NCBI GenBank assembly: GCA_016719945.1
Contig: JADJYE010000006.1
Span: 62,001 to 126,000 of the forward strand
Origin: Polyangiaceae bacterium
Lineage (GTDB): Bacteria > Myxococcota_A > Polyangia > Polyangiales > Polyangiaceae
Direction of reading: 5' to 3'
DNA length: 64,000 bases
Within the stretch, counting starts at the first letter, position 1. Every line of letters begins with the position of its first letter. The notes below the pieces were generated by a model that saw nothing but the letters and a program-made list of their open reading frames with translations, had not been told where the DNA came from and did no database searches. Shown piece by piece: positions 27,645 to 38,674 of this stretch. The translations under genes and the position numbers were made by a program.

Positions 27645-27992
27645 GTGCATGAAGTGTCGCTCGTCCACGCGCTCTTCGATCAGGCCGATCGCGCGATCGG
27701 GGCCCACCCCGCGAGCGCGGTGAAGCGGCTGACGGTGCGCATCGGGGAGCTCGCCGGGGTCGACTGCGAGCTCTTCCGCACGGCGTTCGAGGGGTGTCGC
27801 GAGGAGCGCGGCTATGGCGCGGCGACCCTCGAGACCACCCTCGAGCGCGCGGCGTGGAGCTGCCGCGCGTGTGGCGCGGCGGTGGCGCCCGAGGGGCCTC
27901 TCCGCTGCGCCGCGTGTGACGGCGAGGCGAGGCTCGCCGCGGGCGGGGAGCTGATGCTCGATCGACTGGAGCTGGAGGTCGCGGATGTGTGA
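27645..27992 (+). CDS. hypA: Hydrogenase nickel incorporation protein HypA
   Basis: 115 residues from a GTG start giving MHEVSLVHALFDQ, the family N-terminus, where His2 takes part in nickel binding. The zinc site is SCRACGAAV and RCAACDGE, two CxxC pairs. It delivers nickel to HoxH with HypB. The spacing after hypE is 18 bases; its stop overlaps the hypB start region by eight bases. Confidence 0.94.
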   Translation: MHEVSLVHALFDQADRAIGAHPASAVKRLTVRIGELAGVDCELFRTAFEGCREERGYGAATLETTLERAAWSCRACGAAVAPEGPLRCAACDGEARLAAGGELMLDRLELEVADV

Positions 27993-28731
27993 AGTGTGTG
28001 GCTGCGGAGATCCCAACCTGACCGGGCCTGGCCACGTCCACGGCGCCCCGGCCCATGGCGCCGGCGCGACCTCGATCGAGGTCCACGCGTCGCTGCTCGC
28101 CGACAACGACCACCAGGCGCAGCACCTGAGGGAGCACTTCCTCGAGGAGCGCGTGCTCGCCCTCAACATCATGGGCTCGCCCGGCTCGGGCAAGACCGCG
28201 CTGCTCGAGGCGACGGCCAGCGCCCTCCGCGGGCGCCTCCGCCTCGCCGCGGTCAGCGGCGATCTTGCCACCGCGCTCGACGCCGAGCGCCTCGCCCGCG
28301 CGGGCGTCACGTCGGGGCCCATCACCACCGGCTCGGCGTGCCACCTCGACGCGGCCATGGTGCACCACGCCCTGCATGACGAGCGCCTCGGCGCCGCCGC
28401 GCGCGCGTGCGACGTGTTCTTCATCGAGAACGTCGGCAACCTCGTGTGCCCCGCGATCTACGATCTCGGCCAACGCGCCAACATCGTGGTGCTGTCCGTC
28501 ACCGAGGGCGTGGACAAGCCGCTCAAGTACCCCGTCATGTTCCGCAAGGCGGACCTGGTCGTCCTCTCCAAGGTCGACCTGCTGCCGCACCTCCCCGGCG
28601 TCTCCATCGCGGCGCTCCGCGAGAACCTCGCCCGCGTCATGCCCTCCGCCCGCGCCCTCGAGGTTTCCGCGACCACCGGCGCGGGGATCGCCGAGTTCAT
28701 CGCGTGGCTCGACGAGCGGCGGCTCAAGTAG
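27985..28731 (+). CDS. hypB: Hydrogenase nickel incorporation GTPase HypB
   Basis: 248 residues. The N-terminus MCEVCGCGD carries the high-affinity metal motif CxxCxC; a short stretch with a few His follows instead of a long His-rich tail, so a nickel-storage role is unlikely. The GTPase motifs are NIMGSPGSGKTALLEA (Walker A), FIENVGNLVCP (metal site) and VVLSKVDLLPHL (guanine recognition NKxD-like, here SKVD). Last gene of the operon. No hypX or regulator gene follows. Confidence 0.95.
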   Translation: MCEVCGCGDPNLTGPGHVHGAPAHGAGATSIEVHASLLADNDHQAQHLREHFLEERVLALNIMGSPGSGKTALLEATASALRGRLRLAAVSGDLATALDAERLARAGVTSGPITTGSACHLDAAMVHHALHDERLGAAARACDVFFIENVGNLVCPAIYDLGQRANIVVLSVTEGVDKPLKYPVMFRKADLVVLSKVDLLPHLPGVSIAALRENLARVMPSARALEVSATTGAGIAEFIAWLDERRLK

Positions 28732-28802
28732 GCCACGGGGAAGGGGCCGTCCGATGGCGTCGTGCGGCCGAGAGCTCGCGTGAGACCGCAACCTGGGCGC
28801 GC

Positions 28803-28826
28803 GGTTGCGCCACCCGTTGCGCAACC
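28803..28826 (+). terminator. Inverted repeat after hypB, possible terminator
   Basis: GGTTGCGC, eight loop bases, then GCGCAACC: a perfect 8-base stem 71 bases after the hypB stop. There is no T-run, so it could equally be a protein-binding palindrome or an mRNA-stabilising hairpin. Confidence 0.35.
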
Positions 28827-28916
28827 CGAATCCAGCGCGATCCTGTCCGGCAAATAAGCAGAATCCCACCAGATCTGCGCCCGGTGGCAGGGAACGAACC
28901 TTGCCGTCCGCGGCCC

Positions 28917-31900
28917 ATGAGCCACTTCCGCGTGCGCCGCCTGGCCCGAGTGACGTTTGCGCTGGCGATGACGACCATCGTCGCGACGAGGGTCCAGGGG
29001 CCAGCGCTGGGTGCGGGGCCCGCGGCGTCGGGGACCCTCGGCGAGGGCGACTCGCTCTCTGCGACCGGCGGCGCTCCGGACGCCATCCCGCTCGCGCTGC
29101 CGGCGGCGGGCGGTGACCTGCCCGTGCCCATCCACATCCGGTCCGGAGCCCCCGGCGAGCGCGGTCCGCTCGGCGTGGGCTGGCAGATCCCTCTCTCGAC
29201 GGTGCGCGAGCTGGACACCCACGAGAGCTTCCCGCCCGGGCTGCTGGACTCACCTCCTCGCCGCGTCGCCCTGTCTCTTCTGGGCCAGAGCTTCGACATG
29301 CGCCTGTTCGAGACGGACGGCGAGCTCGCGAAGTTCCACCCGTTCACCGGAGACCGCTCGATCGAGCTGATCGAGGACGCGAGCGACGGGAGCTTTCGCG
29401 CGCACGACGGCGCGGGGCGCACCTATTGGTTCGAGGTCGATCCGCGCATGCCGCCGCAAGGTCACGACACGCTGTTGCTCACGCAGATCACCGACGTCAC
29501 CGGTGAGCACCGGGTCGAGCTGAGGTACGCGATCCTGGAGCGGCTCGGCGGACTGGGGGTCGAGGTCCTGCTGGACCAGGTGAGCTACTCGTTCGCGCCG
29601 GGCACCGATTGTCCGAAGTACTCGGTCAGCTTCGACTACGTCGACCCCTTCGGCGAGCCGTTCGCCGCGCGCGCCGGCGGGAACCTGTTCTGGACCCACC
29701 AGAACCTGGTCGCCAGCGTGCGGGTGGACGCGTCCGCCGACGCGACCTGCTCCGATCGGCGGACGATCGCAGCCCACGAGTTCACCTACGAGACCGACCC
29801 CGCGTCGGGCGTGCCTCTGCTGCGCTCGGTGGACAGCAGCGGGCTCGATTGGCAGGCGCCGCTCAGGCAGGCGACGTACAGCTATGGCAGCGCCATCCAG
29901 GACGGCTGGCTCCGCTACGAGAAGGCCCACCAGATCCCGACGACCTTCCTCCCGAAGGCGCTGCGTGGCTCGTTCGGATCCACCCTCGAGGTAGGCCAGG
30001 AGGCCGCGGTGACGCTCAGCCTCCGTGACTTCACCGGCGACGGCCGCCCGGACCTCTTCTTCGCCGCAGACGGGGCGGCCGAGCTCAAGCTCGCGCCCCA
30101 CGCCTTCTCCGGGTTCGGTGAGCACACCCTGGGGGCGACACCTCAGACCTTCATCGACTCCCTCCCCACCGGCCATGCCCGCCTCGGCCGCGGGGCCATC
30201 CTCGACTGGAACGGCGACGGAAGAGCCGACTTCATCGACTCCGACGGGGAAGGCAGCTGGAAGGTCTACCTCAACACACCGGGCGCCTCGCCTGGGGACG
30301 CCGTCTTTCAGTCGTTCCCCGTCGCTGCGCCCTTCTACAGGGAGTATCCGATCGACGAGGCGACGCAGCAGGCCTGCGCGAACAACGATCTGCCCCCGGG
30401 TCCGGAGCCGGAAGAGGACGACGGGGACGTCGACGAAAGCTGGGGCGTCCAGGACGATATCCCGTCGTCCGACTGCGGCCCGAGCGGCGAGTTCGCCGCC
30501 CCATCGATGGGATTCACCAGCTGGACCAAGGCGCAGATGCGCTGCTTCGAGTACGCCCTCGACGCGACGACCGGACAGTATGTCCGCCGAGCCTGCGCCG
30601 CCCAGCCGGATCCCTGGACCGAGCGTACGCTGTGGAACGTCCGGACCGCGACGCTTCAGGACGTCAATGGCGACGGCTATCCCGACTACGTCTACACGAG
30701 CCGCGGCGCCGAGCGCCGTGGCCCCAAGACGCCTCCGGGCGTGGGCTGCTCGGAGACCTGCCCTGCCGCTGTCTCGAGCCCGACCGCCGTCCCGAGCGGC
30801 TGTGACGGAGCTTGCTATGACGACTTCTGGGGCAGCTCCTACGAGCTGCCGGACGACACGCAGATCCACGTGCTCTTGCACGCTGGCCCCGCAGCTGCCC
30901 GACCGGGCGCGTCCGGCGAGGCGTTCCTCGCCAGCGACATCCTGCTCGACGACGGAGCCTGCGGCGTCGAGCGCACGATGACGCGCCGCGAGCGCAAGTA
31001 CAGCGAGCTCACCTGCGGGTTCCGGGACGTCAACGGCGACGGTCGGCTGGATTGGGTCGACGGCTCGCACCGGGGCGCTCCGTTCAGCTCCTACGCCCAC
31101 GTCTCCCTGGGCAACGGCACGCTCGGCTGGGATACCTTCAGCGAGCCCCAGCTCGACCTCCCGGGGCCGATCGAGCTGGCCTACGACCACTCCGACGCCT
31201 GCATCGGAGATCCGGACGCGGAGTACGAGGTGCTCAGGGTCTCGGACCTGGTCGACCTGACCGGCGACGGCATCCCGGACTACGTGTTCGGCGGCTCGCC
31301 GGACCTCGGACCCGAGCTGGGAGAGCTCGACGACCTCAACTTCTTCGTGCGCAAGGGGACCGGGCTCGGCTTCGGCGATCCCGTTCCCATCGCGCTCGCG
31401 GACGGCGCGCAGTTCACCATCTCCCAGGAGGTGCAGACCTGCGGGAACCTGCCCTCGACGCGGCTGCTCGCCGGACTGATCGACTTCGACGGTGACGGCC
31501 GGGTCGAGCTCGTCCGCGCGCAGGAGCTGCACCTCGACGTGTGGAGCCCGAGCGCCGAGGGCTCCGTCGCCGGGTCGATCGTCGACGAAGACCGGATCGT
31601 GCGGGTCGACGGTCCCACCGGGGTCTCCAAGCTCCTGCGCTACGCTTCTGCGAAGGACGATCCCGTCCTCGCGCACCAGACGCCCAGCCCCGAGATCGTC
31701 CTGCACCGGATCGAGACGCTGGTGACGGGGCCACTCGACGGCGACCCGCCGGCTCCGGTCGAGCTCGCGTACGGCGACTCGGCCCTCCACTTCCACCCCG
31801 GGGCCCAGCGCTTCGTGCCGGCGGGCTACGGGATCCAGTCGATGTGGACGGTCGTGCCCGCGACCGACAAGTCGGGGCAGCCCGTGCGGCTCGGTCGAGC

Positions 31901-34900
31901 GTCGATCAGCCGCGCCGTGAGGCCGGGCGACTACGCGGGCTTCCCCGGCGTCGTCCTGACGGGCTCGCCCCTTCAGAGCGAGCATTTGGCCGGCGAGTTC
32001 TCGGAGGGCACCGCCTGGGACCTCCTCTACGGCGCGGCGTCGGCCGCGCACCCGCTCACCCGGGGAGGCAGCCTCCACGAAAAGGAGGTCCACGCGATCG
32101 ACTACGCCTGGCCTTCGGCGGTGACCGAGGGCTGCATGCTGGTCGATCCGTATGGCTCGGGTCTCGCAGATCCGACCCCCTGCACGACCCACCTCGTCGC
32201 CTACGACGCGCGCACCCTGCAATGGGAGGGCGACGCGCTCCCCCAGGCCGGCGCGGAGAACGTGCAGTCGGCGGTCCAGACGCTCGAGGTCGACGACCTG
32301 GGTCGCCCGACCCTCACCCGCAACGAGGGCGATGTCTTCGATCCGAACGACGACGTCTGCACGACCGTGACCTACGCGACGCCGGACGCGCCCAGCTTCG
32401 AGCGGGACCACGCAGCGAACACCCCTGCGCTGACGCAGGTCGGCGACTGCAAGGGGCATCCGCTGGCGACCTCGTACGTCGAGTACGACGGTCTCCCGCT
32501 CGGGACGGTGTCCCGTGGGCTGCCCACGCGGACCTGGGCCGACGTGCACCGCACGAGCGACGGCGCGCTGGTCTCCGTGGGCGAGGTGGTGGTCCTCCAG
32601 CGCAACGAGCGGGGCCTGGTCACCGCGTCCACCATCGAGACCTCGTACGGCGGCGACGTGCAGGCCAAGACCACGACCGTGGAGCGCGACGCGTTCGAGT
32701 TGGTCACCGTCTCCACCGACACGACCGGCAGCGACGTGGCCGTCTCGATCCACACGGAGATCGAAGTTGACCCCTACCGTCTGCTCCCGACGCGCCGCGT
32801 GGAGCACGACGGCAGCGCCTCGGTGGTGGTCTACGACGCGCGCGGACGCGCCGTCTCCAGCGCGACGGTCCGGAGCGGCCAGTCGTACTTCCTCACGGCG
32901 ACGGAGTACCTCGGCGAGGACGGCTCGGACCCCCTCGGCCAGCGGGTGAGGACACGCGTCGCGGCGGACCTGATCCCATGGGACCCCGACACGGCCGCCC
33001 TGGGCGCCGATGGGCTGCCGCTGCCGCCGCCCGACGGCCTCGCAGGGATCGACGAGCAGACGGCCTACCTCGACGCGATGGGGCGCACCCGCTTCTCGCT
33101 GAAGCCCCTCGGCGTCGACTATGGCGGCGAGGTCCAGCGCCTGGGCTTCGTCGAGCGCGACGCCTTCGGTCGCCCGCGCTACTCGGTCCCGGTCTCCCTG
33201 CTCTCCGAGGACGTCCACGCGGCGCGCGGCACGACGCATCTGTACGACGTGCGCGGGCGGGTGTCCTGTGTCGTCGAGGGAGATGGTCCTCAGACCACGA
33301 CCACCCCCAGCGTCGCGCTCGGCGTGCTGCCGAGCTGCATGGACTACCAATACCTCGGGCATCGACTGCACACTGGCGCGGCTGGGCCGGAGGAGCTCAC
33401 GCCCGGCTCCGCGTCCTACCAGGCGCGAGACGTCACCGTGACCACCGGCGCCGGCCGCGCCGTGGAGACGTTCCGTGCGCAGAGCGGTGTGACCCTGGCC
33501 CACGCTCGGTTCACGTACGACCCGCTCGGCAACCTCACGCACACCCGCAGAGCCGTGAGCCCCGAGCTGGCCACGACGACCTGGGTCGAGTGGCGGAGCG
33601 AGGTCGACGCGCGCGGCAGGGCGCTCACGACCTTCGAGCCAGGCGCCGTTCCGGTGCATAGCGAGTATGACAGCGTCGGTCGCCTGTGCCGCACCTGGTT
33701 CGATGAGAGCGTCAATGGCGTCGTCACGAGGCGTGAGACCCTCGGCACGTTCGACTCGCTGGGGCGTGTCACCGGCTCCACCACGACCCGGCTCAGCGGC
33801 GGCCAGCTCGTGGTCGAGTCCTCCTCCGAGCTGATCTACGACGAGCCCTGCGACGGATCCCTGCACAGCGCCGACGACCACCTCAGCGGCAGGCTCGCCT
33901 GCTCCTGAGCACCCAGACCGGCGCGGATGACGGGCTGGCCGGGTCCACGGCGACCTGGTTCGCGTACGACGACGTCGGCAACCAGGTGCGCACCCACCGG
34001 CTGGGTCCGTCCGGAGAGATCCTCACCGAGCTCACCGATCCGGGGCTGGCGCGCTTGCAGAGCTACGGCTTCGACCTGCCCGACCAGGGAGGGAAGACCG
34101 AGCGCGCGCTGTTCCAGTACGACTCCGCAGGCCAGGTCTCGCAGGTGACCCTCTCCGACGGAGAGCTCTCCGAGATCGTCATGAAGGCGAGCTACGACGC
34201 CCGTCAGCGCCCGGTCTCCGTGCTCCACGGCAATGGTGTCGTGGAGCAGCTCGAGTACCGGCAGAGCGGGCGGCGCGAGCTCGTGGGGCGTCGGATCGAC
34301 GGCGCGGCCTGGAGCTACGAGTGGACGTCGCTGGCTTCGGACGCAGAGGGCCGCACGCTCGAGGAGAAGGTCCGCGCCCCCGACGGCGCGGAGCACTTCC
34401 GCAAGTACGAGCTCGATGCGCGCGACCACCTGGTGGAGCGATTGGTGACCAGCGCCGGGCAGGTCGTGGAGCACGAGCGCTTCGCCTACGACGCTCTCGG
34501 CAACATCCGGTGGCAGGGGGACGCGATCGCGGGCACGTACCGACACCACCAGCGCGACGCGATGGATCCGGACCGGCTGTGCTCGGTCGTCGCGACCCTC
34601 TCGCCTTCGACGCCCCCACCCGCTGCGTGTGACTACGTGTATGGACCGCGCGGCGAGGTCGTGACGACGCCGGAGCTCGAGCTCGCGTACGACGCGGCCG
34701 GCAAGGCCTCGCGCGTGTGGCGCGGAGCGCACGAGGTGAGCTGGCGCGAGGGCCCGGAGGGTCGCGCCGAGGTCGAGGAGGTCGCGGCCGACGGCACCCT
34801 GGTGCGCCACGAGCACATGGTGGGACCCTCCCTCTCCTACGTGGTGGACCCGAACGGCGAGCTCGTGCTCGAGCGCCGCTTCGGAGGCCCGTTCGGGCTG

Positions 34901-36226
34901 ATGTTCACCAAGCGTGGGCCCGGCAAGAAGGCCCCGCGGCTGTACGCGCACGGGGCAGGGCACGCCAACGCGCTCTTCACCAGCCAGGATGGCGAAGTGA
35001 AGCAATACCTCGAGTACGCGGCGTACGGCGCCGTCACCCTCGACACCGGCGACGAGGACAGCGGCGAGTATCGTCACGACCAGTTCAATGGCGGGACCCT
35101 GTTCGCCCAGCTCGGCTTCCAGGAGATCGGGGCGCGCTTGTTGGATCCGACGCTCGGCCGCTTTCTGCAGCGGGACCCGATCGTGCGGCCTCGGCGGGCC
35201 TCTTCGATGAACCCCTACTCCTTCGCGAGCAACGATCCGATCAACCACTCGGACCCGACCGGCTTCGACGACGAGGCGGTCGACTGGAAGCAGGTGGACG
35301 GCGTCACCCTGCCGTTCCTCGGGACGTCGCTGGGCAATGACTACTGGGTGCGCAGGTCGCCGGTCGACGGAAGCATGCAAGGTCGCGTGCTGGGGCATGA
35401 GTGGTGGTCGGTGGACCAGGTCGAGGTGAACGACAAGAGGGCGCCGACGCTCGACGTCACGATCGTCCTGCCGATACTGCGGGAGCCCCCGGGGGTCAGC
35501 GAGAAGGTCAGCGATCTGGTGCCAGCGGGCAGAGATCTCGTGTTCGTGCCCAATCTGCTCCCCGACGGGTCGATCGACGGAGCCGAGCTGCGGGACAGGA
35601 TCTTGCGAACGATCTCCGAGCGTAGCGTCGCGGGCACGAAGATCGGCACGCTCTATCACATCGGACACGGCGGCCCAGGGCACCCCACCCTCGGCGTCGA
35701 CGACCCCCGCAACAACGGGCTGGAGCCGATTCGACTGCTGCTCCCGCACATCGTCGAAGGCCTCGTCTATCAGAGCTGCAACGTCGCCTACGGCGACGCT
35801 GGCGAAGCCTACCTCCAGTACGCGGCGGACACCGCCGGCGTCCCAGTCACGGCCGTGACGGCTTTCTCCATACCGAAAGGGGACGCGTTCGATGGCGTCG
35901 TGATCACCCGGTACCCAGGGCAGTCGTTCTCCCGCTCGGAGGTGCTCGCGCGCCAGATCGAAAGCCACCTCATGACCCCGGATCGCGTGTACGGGGGTTA
36001 CCTGATCTCCAACCTGCGGATCGCGGAGTCGCTGATGCAGCGCGCCGAGCTGGATCCAACCCTGATCATGGGGGTCTACGCCCGGATCGTGGGCTCTCCG
36101 GAGTGGGAGAAGGTGCTCGAGCGGATGAACTTCCTGCAGGAGCCCGAGCGCGCTGTCTTCTGGAACAAGCGCTTCAGGGCGGTGGGCGTGGCGAACCCAC
36201 GCGGGCTCAACGTCATCGTCGATTGA
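28917..36226 (+). CDS. Secreted SpvB/VCBS/Rhs giant protein with caspase-like C-terminal domain (one frameshift)
   Basis: About 2436 residues if read through one frame change near 33880-33905; as sequenced, the first frame stops at 33908. The ATG at 28917 precedes a Sec-type leader ending ALGAG. An SpvB-like N-domain is followed by six DxNGDG-like calcium motifs near residues 371, 430, 581, 703, 779 and 856 (for example DVNGDGYPD), then YD/Rhs repeats (YDPLGNLTHTR, YDSVGRLCRTW), and the Rhs core end (RLLDPTLGRFLQRDPI, then NPYSFASNDPINHSDPTG) at about 35150-35262. The final 320 residues differ: HIGHGGPGHP and VYQSCNVAYGDAGEAY, 37 residues apart between His and Cys, resemble the dyad of caspase-fold (DUF4347/CHAT-like) peptidases. 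Rhs proteins usually shield and release such C-terminal effectors. No obvious immunity gene follows. Confidence 0.8.
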
Positions 36227-36255
36227 GGAGCGCCGGGGTAGAACGACCACCAGGC

Positions 36256-36282
36256 GGCGACAGGCCGAGGGGCGCTGTCGCC
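36256..36282. terminator. Hairpin between convergent genes
   Basis: GGCGACAG, an 11-base loop, then CTGTCGCC, located between the Rhs stop (36226) and the stop of the minus-strand lipoprotein gene (36340). A bidirectional terminator role is inferred from place and stem; there is no T-run. Confidence 0.4.
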
Positions 36283-36339
36283 TCCGGGGGCGGCGCCGCA
36301 GTAGCCGAGCAAGACCTCGGCGGGCGCAGGCGAGGGCCC

Positions 36340-37506
36340 TCAGTCGAAGCGGGTCGTGAGCTCGAGGGCGAAGAGAGACACGGTCCCCTGCTCGCCAGCC
36401 TGGGTGTCCGCAATGCGCAGTGTCCACAGCCCATTGGCGCTCTCGTCGCCAGGCACGGGCGCCGCGAATGAAGCGGGGATGGGGCCGCCGCCGCGCGGCC
36501 AGACGAGGACCTCGGTGCCCGAGGGGTTGATGAGCGTCAGCTCGAGGTCGCTCGGGCGCGGGTGGGTGATCCGGGTCGTCACGATCGCGTCCATGGGGAC
36601 GGTCGCCAGCCCGAGCACGTCGACGCTGACGCCCACGCTGCCGTCGGGGCCGTCGGGGATCGACCCGCTGCCCTCGTTGGCGAACTCGTCCTTCATCCAC
36701 GCTGGCACGCAGAGACCCTCGAAGTCCTCGCTGCGCCCGCCGCAGACCAGCCCCGCGCCGCACACGCCCTCGTCGGCGGAGCAGGGATCGCCCGAGCCTG
36801 GCACGTTGGTGCTGACGCAGCGGCCGGGCTCGGTGGAGCCACCGGTGCAGAACAACCCAGCCTCGCACTTGAGATCTGGACCGCAGCTGAGCGGGCCGAG
36901 CTCGAGATCGGCACGATCGCGCAGCAGCCGAAGCGCGGTGCCCTTGACCCGCGACAGCGACGAGAGCTCGGACATCGACACGATGGGCCGAGCCGCCTCG
37001 ATGGTCGCGAGGGCCCTCGCGTCCACGCTCGTCTCCGCGTCCAGCTCGGCGATACTCGCCGTGTTGGCGAGGTCGAGCACACGGTCGGCTTGCTTCTCGG
37101 TGAAATAGACGCCGTGGTACAGCCCGCCATCGTCGCCATAGCCGCGCGCCAGGCCATACGCCGAGAGCTTCTCGAGGGTGGCGGGGCCCACGCCGCGGAT
37201 GGCGTCGAGCTCCGTGAGCGAGTCGTACCGATCGTCGTCAGAGGTCCCTGGCGCACGGTCTGCGCCGTCCCGGTGGGAGAGCACGGCTGCGCGGGCAGAC
37301 GTCGTGGTCACCCCGGCCTTCTTCAGTCGCGCGTCGGTCGTCGCCGGATCGTTCACGAACGCGACCGCGGCGCGCGCGGCCCGGCTGCCCTCGGCGAACG
37401 GCAGCGCCGTCACGTCCGACTCGTCCTGCGTGGGATCCTCGGCGCCGCAGGACACGGCGACGAGCGCGAGGCTGGCGAGGGCGAGGTGGCGGGAGCGCAT
37501 CGACAA
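36340..37506 (-). CDS. Lipoprotein with helix-hairpin-helix region and proprotein-convertase P-like domain
   Basis: 388 residues. The leader HLALASLALVAVSCGAED has a lipobox-like VSC, so it is probably anchored to a membrane. Residues about 90-190 contain two helix-hairpin-helix-like repeats (LDAIRGVGPATLEKL; SMSELSSLSRVKGTALRLL). Next come Cys-rich segments (CGPDLKCEAGLFCTGG; DPCSADEGVCGAGLVCGG) and a C-terminal beta domain (HPRPSDLELTLINPSGTEV, then GLWTLRIADTQAGEQGTV) of the P-domain type found next to secreted serine proteases. No protease domain is present. A role in surface or DNA binding is conceivable but unproven. It converges with the Rhs gene. Confidence 0.8.
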   Translation of the reverse strand: MSMRSRHLALASLALVAVSCGAEDPTQDESDVTALPFAEGSRAARAAVAFVNDPATTDARLKKAGVTTTSARAAVLSHRDGADRAPGTSDDDRYDSLTELDAIRGVGPATLEKLSAYGLARGYGDDGGLYHGVYFTEKQADRVLDLANTASIAELDAETSVDARALATIEAARPIVSMSELSSLSRVKGTALRLLRDRADLELGPLSCGPDLKCEAGLFCTGGSTEPGRCVSTNVPGSGDPCSADEGVCGAGLVCGGRSEDFEGLCVPAWMKDEFANEGSGSIPDGPDGSVGVSVDVLGLATVPMDAIVTTRITHPRPSDLELTLINPSGTEVLVWPRGGGPIPASFAAPVPGDESANGLWTLRIADTQAGEQGTVSLFALELTTRFD

Positions 37507-38002
37507 GGCCTAGCCCTCGCGGGGCGTTCGGAGCCCGCGAGAGCGGGGCGGTGGCCGGGGCCAGAAAAGACCCGGGGGCCGGTGGGGTGGCGGGGCCCCA
37601 CCCCCCAACCCCCCGGCCCCGCGCCCGCGCGGGGCGCCGGGCCGGGGGGGGGGGGGGGGAGGAAGGGGCGAAAAAAAAAAAAAGAGTGGGCCTGCGGGGG
37701 GGCGAGCGGGGGGGGGGCGCCCCCGGGCGGGGGGGGGGGGGCGCCAGCACCGGCTCCCAGGGGCCCCCCCACTCACCCCACCAAAAAAGGCGCGGGGGGC
37801 GGGGCGGGCGCCCATGGGGAGGGCCACCGCCCCACCACATTGCGGCCATCGCTTGATTGAGGCCTAGCCCGGCTCGGCGAACGCGAGAAGGGCGCTTGAC
37901 GCCGGCGTCTCGGGGCGGCCGTGACTCCGAGTCGCCGGTGCCCTATCCGCACGGTGCGTGCCGTTGCCCCGGTGGTTAAGTCTGCGCCGCGATCCCCGCC
38001 GG
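37507..38002. other. Low-quality homopolymer stretch, no credible gene
   Basis: From about 37560 to 37850 the DNA collapses into G and C runs (a run of about 14 G near 37640, a 14-base A run near 37670, further G runs to 37740), unlike any neighbour. Open frames here are only homopeptide-like Pro/Gly/Arg strings. It looks like a low-quality read tail or contig join. From 37860 to 38002 composition is normal again but I see no gene. The upstream region of the 36340-37506 lipoprotein gene may be corrupted. Confidence 0.7.
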
Positions 38003-38556
38003 TCAGCTCGAGCCCCCGAAGGGTGACGCAAGAGCCGCTGACGTTGGCAGAAACAGCCCGACGTCGCCCGCCGAGGCGAGGCCGAATCTGCAACTGACGG
38101 GCTCGGTGCTGAGCAAGACGGACTGCTTGTCGGGGTAGAAGATGGCCCCGGCGATGGGGAGCTGCTCCTTGGCGATGACGACCTTCAGGTCCTTTCCGTT
38201 GGCGCTTTGCTCGTCTTGGCCTCCGAAAGGGACGTCGCCACAGGCCTGCCGACCCGCTGGGCGGGTGGTCGCTCGCCCCACGGCACGGTCAGCGTCCGGC
38301 GCTGTCGTTGCGCTGGTCGAGAACGAGACGGCGAGCGCCCCGAGACCGGGAGCCACCGCGAGCTGGAAGAACCGCTCGCCTGGTTGCGGACCATGTCCCG
38401 ACAAGCGAGCGTCCGCGCACTTGAGCGGGTGGGTCGACACCTCGACAAGCAAGGTGCGGCTACCTCGTCGTGGCGGCCGCGGTCGCGGCGCGCACGGGCG
38501 GAGCACCCGATCAAGGCGAGCGCCAGCAGGGTCTTCCGGCTCGCGGTGCAGGTCAT
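38003..38556 (-). CDS. Small lipoprotein or secreted protein, frameshifted
   Basis: The ATG at 38556 begins MTCTASRKTLLALALIGCSA, a short leader with a lipobox-like LIGC. Near 38465 the sensible frame changes to LLVEVSTHPLKCADARLSG and continues to SCRFGLASAGDVGLFLPT before a stop at 38003. About 180 residues in total. The N-terminal signal and the coherent Cys-containing body suggest one gene with a base error, though true decay is possible since the damaged stretch lies downstream. No family recognised. Confidence 0.45.
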
Positions 38557-38674
38557 CGGGCTCACTGCAGCGGCCAGGAGCGGGCGACGGAAACGGCGTG
38601 GCGAGGGTCGGTCCCCAGGTGACGCAACGACACAGACCCAACGGTCCCCCGATGTGCCATCGTTTGGCGGCCCG

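Noticed and set aside
29250..33881. 1543-codon minus-strand frame opposite the Rhs gene
   Set aside because: Antisense shadow in GC-rich DNA; Arg/Val/Asp/Gly-biased, with no domains, while the plus strand has clear SpvB, VCBS and Rhs motifs.
33836..36868. 1010-codon minus-strand frame
   Set aside because: Shadow across the Rhs C-terminus and the lipoprotein gene in the wrong frame; no motifs.
37510..37860. Several overlapping frames on both strands
   Set aside because: They translate homopolymer runs; composition is only Pro, Gly, Arg and Ala and the DNA itself is suspect.
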